Assembly (NCBI GenBank): GCA_009746045.1 | Contig: RPFO01000090.1 | Coordinates: forward strand, 1,228,025-1,292,024 | From: Mesostigma viride | Taxonomy: Eukaryota; Streptophyta; Mesostigmatophyceae; Mesostigmatales; Mesostigmataceae | Direction of reading: 5' to 3' | DNA: 64,000 nucleotides | Shown: one piece after another, positions 60,291-64,000 of the stretch | How positions within the stretch are numbered: the stretch's first letter is position 1 | How the letters are laid out: each line of letters starts with the position of its first letter | The notes under the pieces: model-generated | What the model was told of the DNA's origin: nothing | The model's input: only the letters and a program-made list of their open reading frames with translations | Databases searched by the model: none | Program-made: the position numbers and the translations under genes

Positions 60291-60927
60291 AATTCCTGAA
60301 ATTCCCCCGAAACTCCCCGCCCTGGTCGGTGACCACCTCCGCGGGGGCGCCAAACCTGGCGATGATGTCGGCGAAGTGCTTGGCGGTGGTGGCGGCCTGC
60401 TTGTCAGCAATGGGGATGAGCTCGACCCACTTGCTAAAACTTTCGACACACACCATGACATACTTGTGGCCATCTGCACTTTCATCAAAGGGCCCACACA
60501 GGTCTACGTGCCAGCGGTAGAAGAGCCCTCTGATGGGTAGGCTCATCAATTCTTTCGCATCGTGGTCCACATTGAACCGGGCCTTCACCCGGGCACACTG
60601 CGCGCAGCGAGCGACGACCTGCGCGACTGTGGCACGCATGCCGTTCCACCAATAAGAGGCGCGCACTAGCGCCAAAGTGCGGTTACCACCCAGGTGGCCA
60701 TACCGCTCATGGGCTTGCTGGACGATGGCGACCCGCTTGTGAGGCGGCGGCACCACCACTTTGCGCTTGCCGATCATTTTGTGGAGGACCCCGGCATCCC
60801 ACGAGTAGGTGACCGCCCTATGTTGCACCCTATTCAACTCAGCGTCACGCTGGGCTGAGGACCAATCAACCGGGGTGGGGTGAGAGCTATCCCTTGGACC
60901 TGCTCCAACACACGCCCATCGAGCCAC
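60223..60927 (-). CDS. Integrase N-terminal part (zinc-binding and catalytic core)
   Basis: It reads WSSAQRDAELNRVQHRAV (the linker after RNase H). Then comes the integrase zinc module, HERYGHLGGNRTLALV with YWWNGMRATVAQ and CAQC, giving H, H, C, C. The catalytic core follows with DLCGPFDESADGHKYV (first Asp) and VVTDQGGEF (second Asp). It overlaps the end of the upstream pol frame by about 90 bases, one frame apart, with the join near a GGG run at 60891-60893. After GGEF the frame is lost near 60306 and sense resumes in other frames (QELLDACLIDHRR, then the downstream frame). Confidence 0.88.
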   Translation of the reverse strand: MARWACVGAGPRDSSHPTPVDWSSAQRDAELNRVQHRAVTYSWDAGVLHKMIGKRKVVVPPPHKRVAIVQQAHERYGHLGGNRTLALVRASYWWNGMRATVAQVVARCAQCARVKARFNVDHDAKELMSLPIRGLFYRWHVDLCGPFDESADGHKYVMVCVESFSKWVELIPIADKQAATTAKHFADIIARFGAPAEVVTDQGGEFRGNFRNCWMHVSLITVALLGASSGQWFG

Positions 60928-63900
60928 ACATCACCCATGTTGCATTCCACTGTGAGATGGCCAACCAACACCACCTGGAGTGCTAGGTATCGTGCCAAGG
61001 TATTGTCAATGTCAAAGGACGGAGAATTACCTTCCTCCAACGCGAGGAGGCCAGCGGCAGGGGTGAAGGGAGAAGGGTGAACTGCATTGCAGCTTGCCGC
61101 AAAGTCTGCGACTGTATACTCGACTGCGCGCCAGTCTGCCTCGGCGTCGGCGTCAGCGAAGCCTGCAGCATTAACAAAAACCACAGACCCAGGCGAGCTC
61201 TCGGCCCCTAGGGCCCGCGCACCAGTGTTGTCAACAGTGGTTGGTAGAGCATACCTGGACAGGACGTCCGCGTTGGAGTGATCCACACCTGGCCGATGGA
61301 CGATTGTCAGGTGGTACTCCTGAATGATCATTGCCCACCGGGCCAGCTTACCCGTGAGTTTGTCGCTGGTCATCAACCACAATAAGGGCTGGTGATCAGT
61401 GACAAGTGTGAACACCCGCCCAAAGAGATATGGCCTGAAGTGCTTGATGGCCCACACAACGGCTAACGCTTCCCCCTCGTAGGAAGAGTACCGACTCTCG
61501 GCAGAGTTGTTACTCCGACTAGCGTACGCGATAACATGCTCGCGCCCCGCATCGTCCTTTTGTGCTAGCACAGCCCCTAGGCCTACCTTGGACCAATCGG
61601 TGTAAAGAATGAAGGGCAGAGCATAGTCGGGGGCGCGTAGGATAGGAGCGGCAGTCAGTTCCTGTTTGATGGTATCGATGGCTCGCTGCTGAGCCGGACC
61701 CCACGCCCAGACATTGCCCTTCTTCAACAACTCAGTCAGGGGTTTGACTTTGGTGCTGAAATTCTGAATATATCCTCGATAATAGCCAGCTAGCCCGAGA
61801 TACGCGCGCACCCCCGAGATGTCGATGGGCACTGCGGCGTTGCTGATGGCTTCCACTTTGGCTGCCTCAGGGGTCCGGCCACCTGGTACAATCTGATGAC
61901 CAAGAAACCCTATGGTCTGTTGGGCGAACTTGCACTTTTCAGGGTGCAGCCGCAGGTTGGCCTTATCTAGGGCGATCCGAACCTGATCGAGGTGAGCTAA
62001 GTGCTGGTCAAATGTCTCGCTAAAGACAATGACATCGTCTATGTAGCAGGCTGCAAATGGCAACCCTGCCAGCACCTGGTCCATGGCACGTTGGAACACC
62101 GCACTAGCGTTGCGATGTCCGAATGGCATGCGAACCCACTCGTACAGACGGGTCCCACCCCAAAAGGCCAGCTTGCGCTGATCTGCCTCTACGACCTTGA
62201 TCTGATGGAAGCCGCTACGCAAATCTAGCGACGACACATACTTGACCTGGGGAGATATTTTATCCAAAACATCATCGACCCGAGGCATGGGGTACCTATC
62301 AACAGGAGTGTGCGCGTTCAGCTGACGCAGGTCAGTGGCCATGCGCATACCTGTCCACTCGCCTGTGATGGTATCCTTCTTGGGTGCGACCACCGTGGCA
62401 GCTGCATAACTGGAGGATGAAGCGCGGATGATCCCAGCTGCCTCTAGCTCTCGACAGTTAGCATCTACGAATTCCAGCTCAGCCAAGCTCAGCCTATGCT
62501 GCCGCCTGAATAAGGGCTGATCCGTATCTAGTGGGACCCCCATGCAGCCCCCGTTGTAGCACCCTAGTTCTTCACTGCTGAAAGCGAAAACTGAGCGTGC
62601 AGAATGCAACCAGTGCTCCATAGCCTTGCGTTGCGTGGCGGTGAGGTGCTCACCTATGGCCCATATGTGAGAGGCAGCAGGATCTGCGACTGCGGCACTC
62701 CTACTGTCGAGACAAGGCCCCCGGACAGCGGCATCGTGGAAAAGGGAAAATGCGGCTACACCGGGTGTGACGCTCACCTGCTGAATGGCACGGACTGCGC
62801 GACCGACCGATTGCTGCAGGGTGGGCGCTCCAGCGAACACCGTGCTGGACAACAAGGACGTCATGAGGATAACGCTCCATAGTTGAAGCAGCCGCGATCT
62901 CCATGGCGACCCAGTGCCGCCGGACGCTGTTGGCCGGACACCAGCCGCGTGGGCACTGACAGGCGGTGGCGGTGTGGGGATATCTCCCCCACCCTGGCGC
63001 ACTTGCATTGCGGCCCGCAGAACATACCCAACCTGGAAGGCTGACATGGCTTGCCCAACGAGAGACCACCTAGTGGCCTCTAAAACCCCCTCAGCGGCGG
63101 ACGCCCCCACATGGAACCCCATGCTCACCTCCCGAAACTCAGCGGGCGGCTGCACCAACAAACCCGTACCGGTGTCCCATACCAAACCCTTGCCCCGGTC
63201 CCTGTAGGCCGATGACCCCTGGTAACTAACCAAGGTGGGAAGAGCGCACATAGGCTTACCTACGTGATTGACGGGCGCGTAAGGGTGCCGATCGGCGACG
63301 TCTACCCGCTGCGTGACCAAATGTGGTGGCAGCGCCACCTCCGCGGGCATGCCGTCGTGCTGTCGTGTGATCGCATCTACCACTGCCTGGATGGTGGTGG
63401 TGAGTGCAAGGTTGGTCCAGAATGCGCGGTACCTGTGGGTGAGCCCGCCCAATCCTGCATTGTCGCACGTGACTGGTGCCCCTAAGATGTCCACGATCTG
63501 GGCCCAGTCCTTCCTCACTACCTCGTGAGGGCTGTCGTCGGCCACCACGTTCTCAAAAAGATACGCTAGTGGCTGGTCCTGCAGCTGCTGCAAGAGTCCA
63601 ACGACTCGAAGCAGATCCCAAAACAACCCGCTCCTAGGATCCGCAAGCCCGCGTCCTACGCCGGCCTGACTCAACCCTTGACATTCCCAGCCCGCGAGGA
63701 CGAGGTCTATCCTCTTGTGCCGCCTCAAAAGGCCTCGCACATGAACCTCCCCAATGGCACGGATATCCTGAGGGCACTCCCCAAAGGGATCTGTCCACGC
63801 AGACGGAGGAAACTGAGATGGATACAGGGCAGACAGCTGGGCACAGTGATGCCTATACACTGCCCGAGCGGTAGGAGACGGCTCTACGGCGATCAACGTG

Positions 63901-64000
63901 TGGCACGTACCGCCTGCAGCGAGAAAGCCAGCCAGCCCCCCTCCCATCCCAGCAAACAATTCTAGCAATACAACCCCTTCGGACAAGACCCGCGACTCTG
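60834..64000 (-). CDS. DNA methyltransferase-reverse transcriptase-RNase H polyprotein (open at its N-terminus)
   Basis: The frame is still open at the window edge, so the protein is N-terminally partial. Numbering is from base 63986. The methyltransferase (about 8-330) has motif I LELFAGMGGGLAGF, the catalytic Cys102 in GWECQGLSQAG (ECQ where PCQ/PCN is usual), LFENVVA (E145), HRYRAFWTNL (motif VIII) and a C-terminal FREVSMGF plus RWSLVGQAMS (motif X-like). LFENVV and HR.R.FW.NL recall the DNMT3 group. A linker with a hydrophobic run at about 366-386 follows. Reverse transcriptase (about 490-720) has RMATDLRQLN, SSLDLRSGFHQIKV (D588), RMPFGHRNASAVFQ and CYIDDVIVF (D650, D651). RNase H has LYTDWSKVGLGAVLAQ (D797), SSYEGEALAVVWAIKHF and LVTDHQPLLW, ending VDHSNADVLSR. 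The catalytic residues are all present. No protease or gag knuckle was recognised. Confidence 0.93.
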   Translation of the reverse strand, partial: ESRVLSEGVVLLELFAGMGGGLAGFLAAGGTCHTLIAVEPSPTARAVYRHHCAQLSALYPSQFPPSAWTDPFGECPQDIRAIGEVHVRGLLRRHKRIDLVLAGWECQGLSQAGVGRGLADPRSGLFWDLLRVVGLLQQLQDQPLAYLFENVVADDSPHEVVRKDWAQIVDILGAPVTCDNAGLGGLTHRYRAFWTNLALTTTIQAVVDAITRQHDGMPAEVALPPHLVTQRVDVADRHPYAPVNHVGKPMCALPTLVSYQGSSAYRDRGKGLVWDTGTGLLVQPPAEFREVSMGFHVGASAAEGVLEATRWSLVGQAMSAFQVGYVLRAAMQVRQGGGDIPTPPPPVSAHAAGVRPTASGGTGSPWRSRLLQLWSVILMTSLLSSTVFAGAPTLQQSVGRAVRAIQQVSVTPGVAAFSLFHDAAVRGPCLDSRSAAVADPAASHIWAIGEHLTATQRKAMEHWLHSARSVFAFSSEELGCYNGGCMGVPLDTDQPLFRRQHRLSLAELEFVDANCRELEAAGIIRASSSSYAAATVVAPKKDTITGEWTGMRMATDLRQLNAHTPVDRYPMPRVDDVLDKISPQVKYVSSLDLRSGFHQIKVVEADQRKLAFWGGTRLYEWVRMPFGHRNASAVFQRAMDQVLAGLPFAACYIDDVIVFSETFDQHLAHLDQVRIALDKANLRLHPEKCKFAQQTIGFLGHQIVPGGRTPEAAKVEAISNAAVPIDISGVRAYLGLAGYYRGYIQNFSTKVKPLTELLKKGNVWAWGPAQQRAIDTIKQELTAAPILRAPDYALPFILYTDWSKVGLGAVLAQKDDAGREHVIAYASRSNNSAESRYSSYEGEALAVVWAIKHFRPYLFGRVFTLVTDHQPLLWLMTSDKLTGKLARWAMIIQEYHLTIVHRPGVDHSNADVLSRYALPTTVDNTGARALGAESSPGSVVFVNAAGFADADAEADWRAVEYTVADFAASCNAVHPSPFTPAAGLLALEEGNSPSFDIDNTLARYLALQVVLVGHLTVECNMGDVWLDGRVLEQVQGIALTPPRLIGPQPSVTLS

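Larger units (their letters stand above)
59233..64000 (-). mobile_element. Ty3/gypsy-type retrotransposon with an N-terminal DNA methyltransferase and C-terminal PHD finger
   Basis: Minus-strand order from the right edge: cytosine-C5 methyltransferase, linker, reverse transcriptase, RNase H, HHCC and DDE integrase, PHD finger, polypurine tract, putative 3' LTR. The 5' LTR, any gag and the start of the polyprotein lie beyond 64000. RNase H before integrase places it in the Ty3/gypsy order. Three frame changes (near 60892, 60306 and 60268) break the integrase region in this copy unless the first is programmed. No chromodomain was seen; the PHD finger occupies that position. Confidence 0.9.

Noticed and set aside
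63984..63986. Start codon for the methyltransferase polyprotein at its apparent first residue
   Set aside because: The codon is TTG and the frame stays open to the window edge (ESRV precedes it), so the true N-terminus is outside the window.

Overview
The window is nuclear DNA from an intron-rich eukaryote, most likely a green alga. The evidence is GT-AG spliced genes with many short exons, a plant-type telomere heptamer (TTTAGGG) as short interstitial pieces, a class I histone deacetylase, a nibrin homologue, a plant-style phosphoinositide phospholipase C, and a LysM/M23 peptidoglycan-hydrolase-like gene of the kind found where plastid or bacterial wall chemistry persists. I cannot name the species. 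Most long open frames here are artefacts of microsatellites and minisatellites. The host gene models below were built by joining exons at splice sites; in each, the exon phases and total length agree.

Layout, left to right. (1) 478-4478 (+): the last three exons of a PI-PLC (end of the Y domain, then C2). (2) 4.5-11.5 kb: retrotransposon territory. It holds a 5'-truncated APE-type LINE on the minus strand (5716-7200), split by a 360-bp non-autonomous insertion with a 12-bp target duplication, and then a nearly full-length LINE of the same family on the plus strand (7629-11459). (3) 12860-22037 (-): a 13-exon, 776-residue NBS1/nibrin homologue. (4) 23260-31530 (+): an 11-exon, 495-residue protein with four LysM domains and an M23 metallopeptidase, divergent from nibrin across about 1.2 kb. 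(5) 32695-33555 (-): the 3' part of an unidentified spliced gene. (6) 34338-53443 (+): a 15-exon, 428-residue Rpd3/HDAC1-type deacetylase spread over 19 kb, whose introns are mostly satellite arrays. (7) 54.5-55.8 kb: two LINE 3' ends meeting tail to tail. (8) 56.6-57.9 kb (-): a decayed Ty1/copia-like polymerase fragment. (9) 59.2 kb to the right edge (-): a Ty3/gypsy-type retrotransposon whose polyprotein begins with a DNMT3-like cytosine-C5 methyltransferase, continues into reverse transcriptase, RNase H and integrase, and ends in a PHD finger.

Two things stand out. First, the Ty3-type element carries both a DNA methyltransferase and a putative histone reader. This suggests a retrotransposon able to modify chromatin at its own or host loci, although this copy has frameshifts in and around its integrase. 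Second, the host introns repeatedly contain 'echoes': tandem, decayed copies of the sequence spanning the adjacent exon-intron boundary, including the splice site. In HDAC intron 8 one such boundary appears to have been amplified into about 38 copies of a 41-bp unit. Several large arrays are also internally symmetric, with a young core flanked on both sides by older variants, and many unit variants are CpG to TpG/CpA changes, as expected if the arrays are cytosine-methylated.
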